This document shows, in pieces, positions 1-6,071 of a DNA stretch of 7,331 bases. The notes under the pieces are model-generated. The model was given only the letters and a program-made list of their open reading frames with translations, was not told where the DNA came from and searched no databases. Position 1 is the first letter of the stretch; each line of letters opens with the position of its first letter. A program made the translations under genes and the position numbers. Origin of the DNA: Paenibacillus sp. UBA6285. Lineage in GTDB: Bacteria > Bacillota > Bacilli > Paenibacillales > Paenibacillaceae. The stretch is from positions 22,532-29,862 of the forward strand of contig DJUJ01000122.1 of assembly GCA_002438345.1 (NCBI GenBank). Reading direction: 5' to 3'.

Positions 1-93
1 CTCACTTTGTGGGGATATTTCAGGTATAAAATCTCCTAATTCGAACATACTGTCTAGTAGATTGCTAGAGAGATTCGAAAGGGAGAATGAATC
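1..93 (+). promoter_or_regulatory. Upstream region and RBS of the YwmB-family gene
   Basis: This stretch is the leader of the gene starting at 94. A purine-rich Shine-Dalgarno site (AAAGGGAG, 78-85) lies 8 nt before the ATG and decides the start. Just upstream is a small hairpin, TCTAG (53-57) pairing with CTAGA (65-69) around a 7-nt loop. A TATAAAAT run (25-32) and a CATACTGT run (46-53) are possible -10 elements, but neither has a convincing -35 partner, so the promoter is not assigned. The end of the preceding gene is not visible. Confidence 0.45.
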
Positions 94-909
94 ATGCTGA
101 AGACAATGTTGAACAACGGAACAAAAAAAGGGACTCTTTTTATATTATTATTCGTGTGCTGCACTGTAGCTCTACTGGTAAACTTTCAAAGCGCTAAAGC
201 GAAATCAATCGCCCTTGACGAGGTTGTTTCTCAAGCTTCTGTAACATCAGAACTGAATGGTTCTCTGATGAGTTTAATAGATTTCGGAAAAAAGACAATG
301 GTATCCGATTCTCCACTGCGTATCGTCTTAAAATGGCAAGGGGCAATCAGTGGGTACAATGATCCTTCTGTTGAAGTGGCTAAGCTTTGTGCCCGTCTTG
401 GATTGACTGTGCCGTCAGGTATAGAGGAAGAAGGGCGTATGACCTATCGTTCAACAGCGGCAAAACCATATGAATCGCGTCTTTCCTTATTTTGGAGCGA
501 GCTTAAAGAAGGAAATAGTTATGTTATCGTGACGTTAGATACGGCTGATTTACAGAATGAAGCCAGCTTTCAGGTGATTGCCGATGAAGTAAGTACAATG
601 CTAGAACAGAGTAACATCAAGGCAGAATGGAATGTATCCCTTCAAGGAATCGCTGAAAAGCAGGGAGGACCTGAAGAAGTGTTTTCTCAAACGGAAGGGT
701 TACTCAAAGAGCAATTTGAAACTGTGAGTGAGAAAGAGAGCTATAAGGATGTCGCAACAGTCAGCCGTACGTATTCGGTTCCTGATTTGAAACGTTCAAT
801 AGTTAGCGGAATTCATTCGGTTTCAGCACAAATCGCAGTGCATAAAGAAGAACAACAGGGGACGAATCGCATAACCATAGGCTTTCCTTTAATAACCATC
901 GAATACTGA
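94..909 (+). CDS. ywmB: YwmB family (TATA-box-binding-like fold) secreted protein
   Basis: The 271-residue product starts with a short basic stretch, a hydrophobic segment at about residues 15-33, and an AKA-KS sequence near residue 37 that fits a signal peptidase I site. It is therefore probably exported or membrane-tethered. The mature part is mixed alpha/beta and ends in GFPLITIEY. That ending and the overall size resemble Bacillus subtilis YwmB (DUF1779), a family annotated for a TATA-box-binding-like fold whose cellular role is not settled; the fold name does not imply DNA binding, since the protein is secreted. The ATG at 94 is supported by an SD site 8 nt upstream. In B. subtilis ywmB lies near murAA and spoIID; here it precedes zwf after a 206-base gap, with no operon link apparent. 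No intrinsic terminator follows it. Family assignment rests on recall of the family's ends and layout, so it is fairly but not fully sure. Confidence 0.65.
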   Translation: MLKTMLNNGTKKGTLFILLFVCCTVALLVNFQSAKAKSIALDEVVSQASVTSELNGSLMSLIDFGKKTMVSDSPLRIVLKWQGAISGYNDPSVEVAKLCARLGLTVPSGIEEEGRMTYRSTAAKPYESRLSLFWSELKEGNSYVIVTLDTADLQNEASFQVIADEVSTMLEQSNIKAEWNVSLQGIAEKQGGPEEVFSQTEGLLKEQFETVSEKESYKDVATVSRTYSVPDLKRSIVSGIHSVSAQIAVHKEEQQGTNRITIGFPLITIEY

Positions 910-1021
910 CAAATTACTCTTTTTTAAGCGGAGATTTAGTTAATAATAAGAAATATTAATTGAAAATTGCGAAATCCCGAGAGTATTTGTCAGGAATGTG
1001 ATAGCATCCTTTTTAGGAATA

Positions 1022-1030
1022 TGCTAAAAT
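1022..1030 (+). promoter_or_regulatory. Extended -10 promoter of zwf
   Basis: TG at 1022-1023, one spacer base and TAAAAT at 1025-1030 match an extended -10 element for the main vegetative sigma factor. No good -35 hexamer lies 16-18 bases upstream (TAGCAT at 1002-1007 is poor), which is common with extended -10 promoters. Transcription would begin near 1037, giving a leader of about 80 bases before the zwf ATG. The remaining gap between the two genes (910-1021) is AT-rich and shows only a weak TTAATA/TATTAA palindrome. Confidence 0.5.
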
Positions 1031-1080
1031 GACATAACGTCGTCAATCATCATGTTTTAGTACACGACGCTGAAAATGTC
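1031..1080 (+). promoter_or_regulatory. Imperfect palindrome in the zwf promoter/leader
   Basis: Two nested inverted repeats share one centre. GACAT (1031-1035) pairs with ATGTC (1076-1080), and CGTCGT (1038-1043) pairs with ACGACG (1064-1069). The outer left arm begins directly after the -10 box and lies at or before the predicted start of transcription, while the inner arms lie in the transcript. It could be a DNA operator or an RNA leader hairpin with a 20-nt loop. No regulator can be named from the sequence. Confidence 0.35.
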
Positions 1081-1115
1081 AATAAACTATATTACATACA
1101 GAAAGATGAGGAGCC

Positions 1116-2666
1116 ATGGCTGAAAATCAAACCCTTGATGCACTGCACACACCCGGTGCTGTATTTTTTATCTTTGGGGCAACCGGAGATTTAGCCCGGC
1201 GTAAGCTTTTCCCGGCGATTTACAGCTTGTACCGTGAAGGTAAGCTGGCACATGATTTTGCGGTAATTGGCGTGGCGCGACGCCCGCGTACTCAGGAAGA
1301 ATTTAGAAGTGATGTGAAGGAATCCATCCTTGAATTCTGCCGATATAAAGCGGGAGACGAGAGTGAATGGAACGAGTTTGTACAGCATTTTGAATACAAA
1401 TCTCTAGACATCAACAATATTGATGGCTTCCGCGAATTAAGAGCTCAAACAGAAGTTCTTGAAGAGAAGTTCAGAATTCCGGGTAATCGGATGTTCTATC
1501 TTGCGCTGGCACCTGAATTGTTCGGCAGTGTCTCGTTCAACCTTAAGGCTGGCGGCATGCTGGATGGCACGGGATGGAATCGCCTCGTAATCGAGAAGCC
1601 TTTTGGATACAATCTGGAGTCAGCTGAGCAGCTGAATGAGCAGATCCGTGAGGTATTCAAGGAAGAGGAGATCTACCGGATCGATCATTATCTTGGTAAA
1701 GAAATGGTTCAGAATATCGAAGTCATTCGATTTGCTAATGCTTTTTTTGAACCGCTCTGGAATAATAAGCATATTGCCAATATTCAAATTACACTTGGCG
1801 AAACCGTAGGTGTTGAAGAGCGTGGTGGTTATTATGACCATGCTGGAGCCTTACGGGATATGGGCCAGAATCATATATTGCAACTGCTGACTATGATCGC
1901 AATGGAACCACCAAGTCGTCTGCTTGCAGAAGATATTCGTGACGAGAAGGTGAAGGTACTTCGTTCACTTCGTCCTTATGGTACATCTGGCGAGGTTCGT
2001 GAGAATGTCGTGAGAGCACAGTATATTCAAGGCTTGCACAATGGAAAGACCCTACCTGCTTATCGTCAGGAAGATAAGGTTGATCCTGAATCAAGTACTG
2101 AGACGTATTTTGCTGCCCGTGTATTTGTAGATAACTTCCGCTGGGCTGGAGTTCCTTTCTATATTCGTACAGGTAAACGTCTGCCGGTGAAGACAACGGA
2201 AGTGGTAGTTGAGTTCAAGGGAATGCCAACCAATGTTTATTTGGGACAAAAGCATACGCTGGAGCCTAACCTGCTTGTTATCCGTGTGAACCCAATGGAA
2301 GGTATTTATGTAAAGATTAATGCCAAGAAGCCGGGTTCTGAGTCTGAGATTCAACCGCTCGCTATGGACTTCTGTCAGAGCTGCTTGGTTGGAATCAATT
2401 CTCCAGAAGCTTACGAGCGCTTGCTTCATGATGCGGCACGCGGAGATTCCACTTATTTCACCCGTTGGGATGAGGTATCGTCAGCATGGTCGTTCGTGGA
2501 TCGTATTGCGAAGGCTTGGAAGGAAGAGTCGAGTGACCTATCTTCTTATCCTGCTGGCACTTGGGGTCCGGTTGAAGCGGATCAATTGCTCGCTCAGGAT
2601 GGTTTCCATTGGTGGCCTGTGAACGGTCAGGAAGAAGATAATGTAGTATGGCTGAAGAATAACTAA
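1116..2666 (+). CDS. zwf: Glucose-6-phosphate 1-dehydrogenase
   Basis: The cytosolic enzyme oxidises glucose-6-phosphate to 6-phosphogluconolactone with NADP+, the first step of the oxidative pentose phosphate pathway and a main NADPH source. The 516-residue product carries the family's landmarks in order: the dinucleotide-binding loop GATGDLARRK (21-30), EKPFG (160-164), the substrate-binding signature RIDHYLGKE (188-196, with the conserved Asp-His pair and Lys), the GALRDMGQNH stretch (244-253), and RTGKRLP (351-357). It ends with DGFHWWPVNG and a short acidic tail, slightly longer than the roughly 490-residue Bacillus enzyme. The start is supported by GAGGAG at 1108-1113, only 2 nt from the ATG, which is unusually close; no better start is nearby, and this N-terminus puts the Rossmann loop at the expected place. 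The gene is monocistronic, with its own promoter and a strong terminator. Identification is secure. Confidence 0.97.
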   Translation: MAENQTLDALHTPGAVFFIFGATGDLARRKLFPAIYSLYREGKLAHDFAVIGVARRPRTQEEFRSDVKESILEFCRYKAGDESEWNEFVQHFEYKSLDINNIDGFRELRAQTEVLEEKFRIPGNRMFYLALAPELFGSVSFNLKAGGMLDGTGWNRLVIEKPFGYNLESAEQLNEQIREVFKEEEIYRIDHYLGKEMVQNIEVIRFANAFFEPLWNNKHIANIQITLGETVGVEERGGYYDHAGALRDMGQNHILQLLTMIAMEPPSRLLAEDIRDEKVKVLRSLRPYGTSGEVRENVVRAQYIQGLHNGKTLPAYRQEDKVDPESSTETYFAARVFVDNFRWAGVPFYIRTGKRLPVKTTEVVVEFKGMPTNVYLGQKHTLEPNLLVIRVNPMEGIYVKINAKKPGSESEIQPLAMDFCQSCLVGINSPEAYERLLHDAARGDSTYFTRWDEVSSAWSFVDRIAKAWKEESSDLSSYPAGTWGPVEADQLLAQDGFHWWPVNGQEEDNVVWLKNN

Positions 2667-2682
2667 ACTTTGAGTTAATGCT

Positions 2683-2714
2683 ATCTCCCTGCAGAGGATG
2701 CAGGGAGATTTTTT
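2683..2714 (+). terminator. Intrinsic terminator of zwf
   Basis: A perfect 10-bp stem, ATCTCCCTGC (2683-2692) with GCAGGGAGAT (2700-2709), encloses a 7-nt loop. It runs straight into a T tract to 2714. It lies 17 bases after the zwf stop codon, so it ends the zwf transcript. Confidence 0.92.
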
Positions 2715-2900
2715 GTAATGCTGAGATCCAGACGCCCAGACTCCCCTGGCCGCTTGGGCCAACAAGGCCACTCAGCCTCCCAAGTCCACTCTGAACTCCA
2801 AATGCCGCTCGGGCGAACTTGAGCATTTTTCAAATAACTGCACTTTGTACAATTAAAATCATATATTGGGTGGAAATTAGTCTTTTAAGTGTATTCTCTG

Positions 2901-3022
2901 CAACTATATTCTCCGTATAGGGCCGAAAAGCGAGCAAATTGTATTTGTAATTGCATCAAATACAACTAAAGGTTGTTGAATATGCTAATACTTCATATAA
3001 GTGTAGGAAATACAACTATATT
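2901..3022. repeat. Cluster of short AAATACAACTA repeats
   Basis: AAATACAACTA occurs at 2958-2968 and again at 3008-3018, and CAACTATATT occurs at 2901-2910 and 3013-3022. In addition TTGTATTTG (2939-2947) is the inverted complement of CAAATACAA (2957-2965), giving a 9-bp stem with a 9-nt loop. The density of related words in about 120 AT-rich bases suggests a repeat family rather than chance. Whether it is dispersed in the genome cannot be told from this window. Confidence 0.5.
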
Positions 3023-3174
3023 ACTATAAGAGACTGCGGAGAAATGTGAAACGAATTCAAGGGAGGAGCCTATATTCAACGGGTGGCCATGGGGAGCCCT
3101 GTTTTCAATTAACACACACCTCTTTGGGATGGACCGAGCGGACCTTATCCTCCGAAATGCATGTTTTAGTCGTG

Positions 3175-3307
3175 CTTACGGACAAATGTATGCGAAAAAC
3201 CGATTACATTGTGCCGCCAGTAACGTAAACGAGCCAGCGCTGTTATCCGCCCTGAATCACCCGTAATGGGCTTGTTATTAGGGAATAAATGCAATACGGT
3301 CCGTAAG
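3175..3307. repeat. Inverted repeat CTTACGGAC / GTCCGTAAG
   Basis: CTTACGGAC (3175-3183) and GTCCGTAAG (3299-3307) are perfect 9-bp inverted repeats 115 bases apart. GCGGA and CCGC words are frequent around them. The enclosed stretch has no coding signal. It could be the core of a structured dispersed intergenic element or of a non-coding RNA ending at the hairpin at 3385-3402. Confidence 0.4.
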
Positions 3308-3384
3308 CGGAACCTCACTACGAATGGTGCATATGGATACGAGTATGGAACGGATGTACACAGCTTGTAACTCTACCTCCAAGG

Positions 3385-3402
3385 ACGCCGTCAGGCGTTT
3401 TT
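3385..3402 (+). terminator. Orphan intrinsic terminator-like hairpin
   Basis: ACGCC (3385-3389) pairs with GGCGT (3394-3398) around a GTCA loop and continues into a T run to 3402. The form is that of a compact plus-strand terminator. No plus-strand gene lies upstream of it after zwf, which already has its own terminator. It may therefore close an unannotated small RNA or be left from a lost gene. Confidence 0.55.
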
Positions 3403-3497
3403 CTTGTTGAGCTATAGAACTGGTGAACATTATGTAGATCTGAATTGGGAGATATTTTGCTGCACAAGCTTTTTTGTAGATAATGACTGCCTTGTTT

Positions 3498-3506
3498 TGT
3501 TATACT
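3498..3506 (+). promoter_or_regulatory. Candidate extended -10 promoter
   Basis: TG (3498-3499), one base, then TATACT (3501-3506) fits an extended -10 element. TTGTAG at 3474-3479 is the nearest -35-like hexamer, but its 21-base spacing is too long. Transcription would start near 3513 and run toward the insertion element and the permease genes. It is a plausible former promoter of the permease operon, now separated from it by about 1.5 kb of insertion element. That role is inference. Confidence 0.4.
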
Positions 3507-3570
3507 TTAGAGGATGCTTTCACTTGAAGCGAACTGGAGCTAGACCTAAGATAGCTATTCATTCAGAAAT

Positions 3571-3623
3571 GAAGGGGTATGAACAATGAGCAGAGCACCG
3601 ATTTGATGATAACCCCAGTGTAA
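3571..3623 (+). other. SD site followed only by tiny reading frames (possible gene remnant)
   Basis: GAAGGGG (3571-3577) is a good SD site 8 nt before an ATG at 3586, but that frame stops after six codons (MSRAPI). A second ATG at 3579 gives 14 codons ending at 3623, with the SD too close. The arrangement of promoter, leader and SD without a gene suggests either a leader peptide or the decayed start of a gene that once lay here. No family can be named. The rest of the stretch up to 3670 shows nothing recognisable. Confidence 0.3.
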
Positions 3624-3670
3624 TTGATTGAAGCAAAAGCATGAATTTTATATATGAAGGGATATGTGTA

Positions 3671-3888
3671 GTCAACTACTCTCACTTAGCTAACCCTAAG
3701 GGTCTTAAGCTTGAAGTGAGAGCTTGTGTAGGTTTGTTACAAGCCCCAACACCAATACTCATTGTTGCTGTTTACACTTATTCCTCTCCAGTAGTGCGAA
3801 CGCACGAGGTGCTCCTACCTTAACTTGAGGGAATATCCGAGTCATGCAACTCGTAGGACGGTTGACTTCGCCCTTGCCACAGCAGTCA
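3671..3888 (-). ncRNA. Candidate omegaRNA (reRNA) and right end of the tnpB element
   Basis: TnpB nucleases use a guide RNA made from the 3' end of tnpB and the right end of the element, with the guide taken from the flanking DNA. Here the minus strand from the tnpB stop (3886-3888) to about 3671 is non-coding and rich in hairpins: CGAGT/ACTCG (3838-3842 with 3849-3853), GTGC/GCAC (3794-3797 with 3802-3805), and the large terminal hairpin 3679-3722. The minus-strand text after the stop, GGCAAGGGCGAAGTCAACCG, is of the kind commonly seen downstream of IS1341-type tnpB genes. The guide would be the minus strand from about 3670 downward, beginning TACACATATCCCTTCATA. The 5' end may lie inside tnpB. 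Transcription is not shown by the sequence. Confidence 0.55.
3679..3722 (-). repeat. Right-end terminal hairpin of the insertion element
   Basis: CTCTCACTT (3679-3687) pairs perfectly with AAGTGAGAG (3714-3722). Inside, AGCT (3688-3691) can pair with AGCT (3708-3711), and ACCC (3693-3696) with GGGT (3700-3703), so the whole 44 bases form one long, slightly bulged hairpin. In IS200/IS605 elements such a subterminal hairpin is the binding site of TnpA, and in the RNA it forms the scaffold next to the guide. Confidence 0.7.
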
Positions 3889-5001
3889 TGCTGGTGTGGC
3901 ACCGATACGGATGGCTTCAAGGCCTGTTCGGTGTAGGTTCATGGCACCAATACGGTCATCGTTTGATGTGTAGTGGCACTGCTTACAACAGAATATGTGC
4001 AGCTTCTTGTTGCGATTATTTTTTCTCGATGCCCACATTTAGGGCAGGTTTGCGAAGTGTATCTTGGATCAACTGTCATTACTTTTTGTCCATTGAGTCC
4101 AGCTTTGTATTCGAGCATTTGACGAAATTGATAGAAGGCCCAAGAGACTTGCACATATCTGTCTTTTACGCGTACTCTTTCCGTTGCATGACGCACACTT
4201 GATAAGTCTTCAAGGACAAAACAAGTGCCTTGCGGATAGTGTTCAACGAGTGCCTTTGTCACCTGATGATTTACATCAGTCACATAACGGTTTTCTCTTG
4301 AACCAACGGCTTTGATTCTTATACGAGAAGCGGATGTTTGTTTCACTTGAAGTTGTTTGCGTAAAGCTTTAAATCGCCCTCGCTTGTGTTTTACTTCTCT
4401 TCCACTGTAAAAGATCGTTTTACCACGGCTATCATAAGTGGTTGCTAGGAAGTTAATGCCGAGATCAACACCGACAACATGATTTACATTCGCCAGATCT
4501 AGCTCAGCAAAAATCTTTAGTCATTGGGATATGCAAGAACCATTTGCTCGATTTATGTATGAGTTTAGCTGTACCAAATTTCCAAGTGCCGTCAAAGTAT
4601 CGCTTCATGGCTTTTTCCTCAAACTTGAATTTCAATCGACCGCCTAGTGTGTTGACTGAAAACAAAGTTTGATTAAGCGAATAGTCACGGTTCCATACCA
4701 GATCGTACTCATGCCTTTTAAATTCTACTTGTGTCCAAGGATGACCGATTGACTTCACTGATTTGTACCTTGCGATCACGGTTTTCATAGCAGATTGTGC
4801 CATCTGACTTTTCAGACCAAAAGTATCACGAATCTCATAATAGTAGAGGTTATTCAGTTTGCTCTGATTAAGCTCTTTCGTGCGAAAGACTTTTTCACTT
4901 AACCAGTTGCATGTTCTACGATAAGTGATTGTTGTTATTTTCAGGATATCCGCATCTGCAGGTGGCACATAGATTTGGATTTTAGCTGTAATCGTTGACA
5001 T
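3886..5001 (-). pseudogene. tnpB: TnpB RNA-guided nuclease, split by two frameshifts
   Basis: Read through two one-base corrections, this encodes a 371-residue TnpB, a normal length for the family, which cleaves DNA with an omegaRNA guide and favours retention of its element. The ATG at 4999-5001 is chosen because AGGTGG lies 6 nt upstream; an ATG at 5014-5016 is in frame but precedes that site. RuvC motif I is VVGVDLG (Asp179), motif II is VLEDL (Glu264), and motif III is NDDRIGAMN (Asp348/349). A zinc finger CPKCGH (Cys319, Cys322) continues with CCKQCH (Cys338/339, Cys342). The first break is an extra base in the A run 4509-4513 (plus strand), which stops the frame at 4504. The second is a missing base in the T run 4019-4024, in the zinc finger, after which the old frame stops at 3939. 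The two cancel, so the total stays a multiple of three. All catalytic residues remain readable. Recent decay or sequencing error are both possible. Confidence 0.85.
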
Positions 5002-5028
5002 GTAATTCCACCTCATTTCCCTAGAATG

Positions 5029-5034
5029 ATCATA
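5029..5034 (-). promoter_or_regulatory. Possible -10 element of tnpB
   Basis: On the minus strand TATGAT occupies 5034-5029, inside an 8-bp palindrome ATGATCAT (5026-5033) extended by one base, and 28 bases upstream of the tnpB ATG at 5001. No clear -35 hexamer is found at the right distance. The call is weak. Confidence 0.25.
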
Positions 5035-5056
5035 TCACTCCTAAGGTACAAAAATG

Positions 5057-5084
5057 CGAACAAATCACGAACATACTACGAACA
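5057..5084 (-). repeat. Three CGAACA direct repeats, 11 bp apart
   Basis: CGAACA occurs at 5057-5062, 5068-5073 and 5079-5084, with a period of exactly 11 bases (TGTTCG on the tnpB strand). The spacing puts the copies on the same face of the helix. They lie between the tnpB promoter region and the branched palindrome, a position suited to a protein-binding site in the left end. They may bind a transposase or regulator; which one cannot be told. Confidence 0.55.
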
Positions 5085-5095
5085 AAAAGGAGGAT

Positions 5096-5173
5096 GGCAA
5101 GAAGGAAGGGCATTCGCTCTGTGAGCGATCGGCAATTCCTTCCCCCACTTATAGACGTGGGAGTATCCTTGCC
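5096..5173. repeat. Nested branched palindrome at the insertion-element edge
   Basis: An outer stem GGCAAG (5096-5101) with CTTGCC (5168-5173) encloses two arms. The first is GAAGGAA (5101-5107) with TTCCTTC (5136-5142), carrying a TCGCTC/GAGCGA hairpin (5114-5119 with 5123-5128). The second is CCCAC (5144-5148) with GTGGG (5157-5161). It is taken as the left end of the tnpB element because such ends carry TnpA-recognised hairpins. Its plus-strand exit, GTGGGAGTATCC, also resembles the exit of the right-end hairpin (GTGAGAGTAGTT on the minus strand), so it might instead be the right end of a second, oppositely oriented element that lost its tnpB. It ends 8 bases before the permease ATG. Confidence 0.6.
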
Positions 5174-5181
5174 GAAATTTG

Positions 5182-6069
5182 ATGAACAAACCAAACATTT
5201 TCAAACGAGAAATCAATTATGTTCTGCTTCTGCTTCCTGCCTTACTTATTTATTGTACCTTTTTCATATATCCGACGATAAAGACCGCTATATACAGCTT
5301 TACAAATTGGTCGGACGTGCATCCCGTTGTTGTCAAGTTTGTTGGTTTAAACAATTATATCGCTCTATTTAAAGATTCACTCTATTTAACTGGTATTAGC
5401 AACACTTTAATCTATGCAGTACTCGCAATGCTCGGACAGAATTTGCTAGCCATTCCATTAGCGGTATTTCTCAATAAAAAATTAAAAACAAAAAATCTGC
5501 TGCGGGCGGCGTTCTTCCTTCCTGCGGTGTTCAGCGTATTGGTTATCGGTTTTCTCTGGAATTTTATGTACTCACCTTCCGACTTCGGCTTAATTAATCA
5601 ACTTGTAGTTGCTCTTGGCTTTGAACGCATCAATTTTCTCGGAGATCCGCGTCTTGCGCTCTACTCAGTCATCATCGCCTCCGTATGGCAGTGGGTGGGT
5701 TACACAATGGTTATTTATTTGGCCAACTTGCAGAGCATCTCAACAGATTATTATGAAGCGGCGAAGATCGACAGAGCGAACGGGTGGCAATTGTTCCGCT
5801 ATATCACGCTTCCTCTACTGCTTCCAGCGATCACTTTCAATACGGTTATGGGGATGATAAACGGTATGAAGGTATTTGATATTGTTTATGCCTTGACTGG
5901 AGGTGGCCCGGGGTATTCTACGGAAACGATCGTATCACTCATGATCAAAAAAGGGCTCAGTGAAGGTTTCTATAGCTACGGAGCCGCATTCGGTATCGTC
6001 TTCGTGATCCTCGTTGGCTTCATCACCTTTCTTCACTTTTCACTAATTAAAATGTGGGAGCGGCGGTAA
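5182..6069 (+). CDS. Sugar ABC transporter permease, MalF/UgpA type
   Basis: This is one half of the membrane channel of a binding-protein-dependent carbohydrate importer. The 295-residue product has about six hydrophobic segments (near residues 12-32, 72-96, 109-129, 158-182, 213-226 and 267-287). The cytoplasmic coupling loop EAAKIDRANGWQLFRYITLP (192-211) matches the EAA motif that docks on the ABC ATPase. FDIVYALTGGGPGYSTET (232-249) is typical of this branch of the family. The ATG at 5182 is preferred over the adjacent TTG at 5179. No SD site lies at the normal distance: the only candidate, GGGAG at 5159-5163, is 18 nt away and mostly inside a hairpin stem of the neighbouring palindrome. 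The native leader has probably been cut off by the insertion element. The substrate cannot be read from the sequence. The family call is secure; expression is doubtful. Confidence 0.93.
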   Translation: MNKPNIFKREINYVLLLLPALLIYCTFFIYPTIKTAIYSFTNWSDVHPVVVKFVGLNNYIALFKDSLYLTGISNTLIYAVLAMLGQNLLAIPLAVFLNKKLKTKNLLRAAFFLPAVFSVLVIGFLWNFMYSPSDFGLINQLVVALGFERINFLGDPRLALYSVIIASVWQWVGYTMVIYLANLQSISTDYYEAAKIDRANGWQLFRYITLPLLLPAITFNTVMGMINGMKVFDIVYALTGGGPGYSTETIVSLMIKKGLSEGFYSYGAAFGIVFVILVGFITFLHFSLIKMWERR

Positions 6070-6071
6070 TT

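Larger units (their letters stand above)
2715..3497. other. Long gene-poor intergenic region
   Basis: No convincing coding region is seen in nearly 800 bases. The only longer plus-strand frame, a GTG-initiated 60-codon frame at 3046-3228, has a poorly placed SD site, no recognisable motif and an unusual composition. The first part (2730-2830) is GC-rich with short self-complementary stretches such as TGGCC/GGCCA, and with AATGC (2801-2805) pairing with GCATT (2823-2827) before a few Ts, a weak terminator-like form. From about 2880 the DNA turns AT-rich and repeat-bearing, and from 3120 to 3360 it carries the inverted repeats listed separately. It may be a decayed region or a set of dispersed Paenibacillus-type intergenic repeats. 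Confidence 0.5.
3671..5173 (-). mobile_element. IS200/IS605-type tnpB-only element (IS1341-like)
   Basis: The element contains a minus-strand tnpB (broken) and no tnpA-like Y1 transposase, which is the IS1341 layout. Elements of this type depend on a TnpA supplied elsewhere to move. The right end is placed near 3671, after a terminal hairpin whose minus-strand exit reads GAGAGTAGTTGAC, the usual shape of right ends in this group. The left end is placed at the outer arm of a nested palindrome ending at 5173, 8 bases before the first permease ATG. These elements make no target duplication and no long terminal inverted repeats, so the ends are approximate, especially the left one, which could lie anywhere between about 5035 and 5173. 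Confidence 0.75.

Noticed and set aside
42..55. LexA-like box CGAACATACTGTCT upstream of ywmB; the same CGAACATACT word recurs at 5068-5077
   Set aside because: The second half-site does not fit the Bacillus consensus GTTCG, and the shared 10-base word is best explained by chance.
2458..2826. 122-codon minus-strand frame and other long frames inside zwf
   Set aside because: They are antisense or shifted shadows of zwf, which has clear conserved motifs throughout.
3046..3228. GTG-initiated 60-codon plus-strand frame
   Set aside because: The SD site is too close, the product has no motif or plausible composition, and the frame lies across the repeat-bearing stretch.
2715..3497. tRNA, rRNA, T-box, tmRNA or RNase P RNA
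   Set aside because: I looked for their conserved sequence landmarks in the long gap and found none.
3825..4202. 125-codon plus-strand frame
   Set aside because: It is antisense to tnpB and the omegaRNA region; the minus-strand reading has recognisable TnpB motifs.
3671..5173. CRISPR array or Cas12-type locus
   Set aside because: There is no array of spaced repeats; the nuclease is a TnpB of transposon size with a transposon right end.
5094..5372. 92-codon frame beginning with ATG right after AAGGAGG
   Set aside because: There is no spacer between the SD and the ATG, the frame runs through the branched palindrome and then out of frame through the permease gene.
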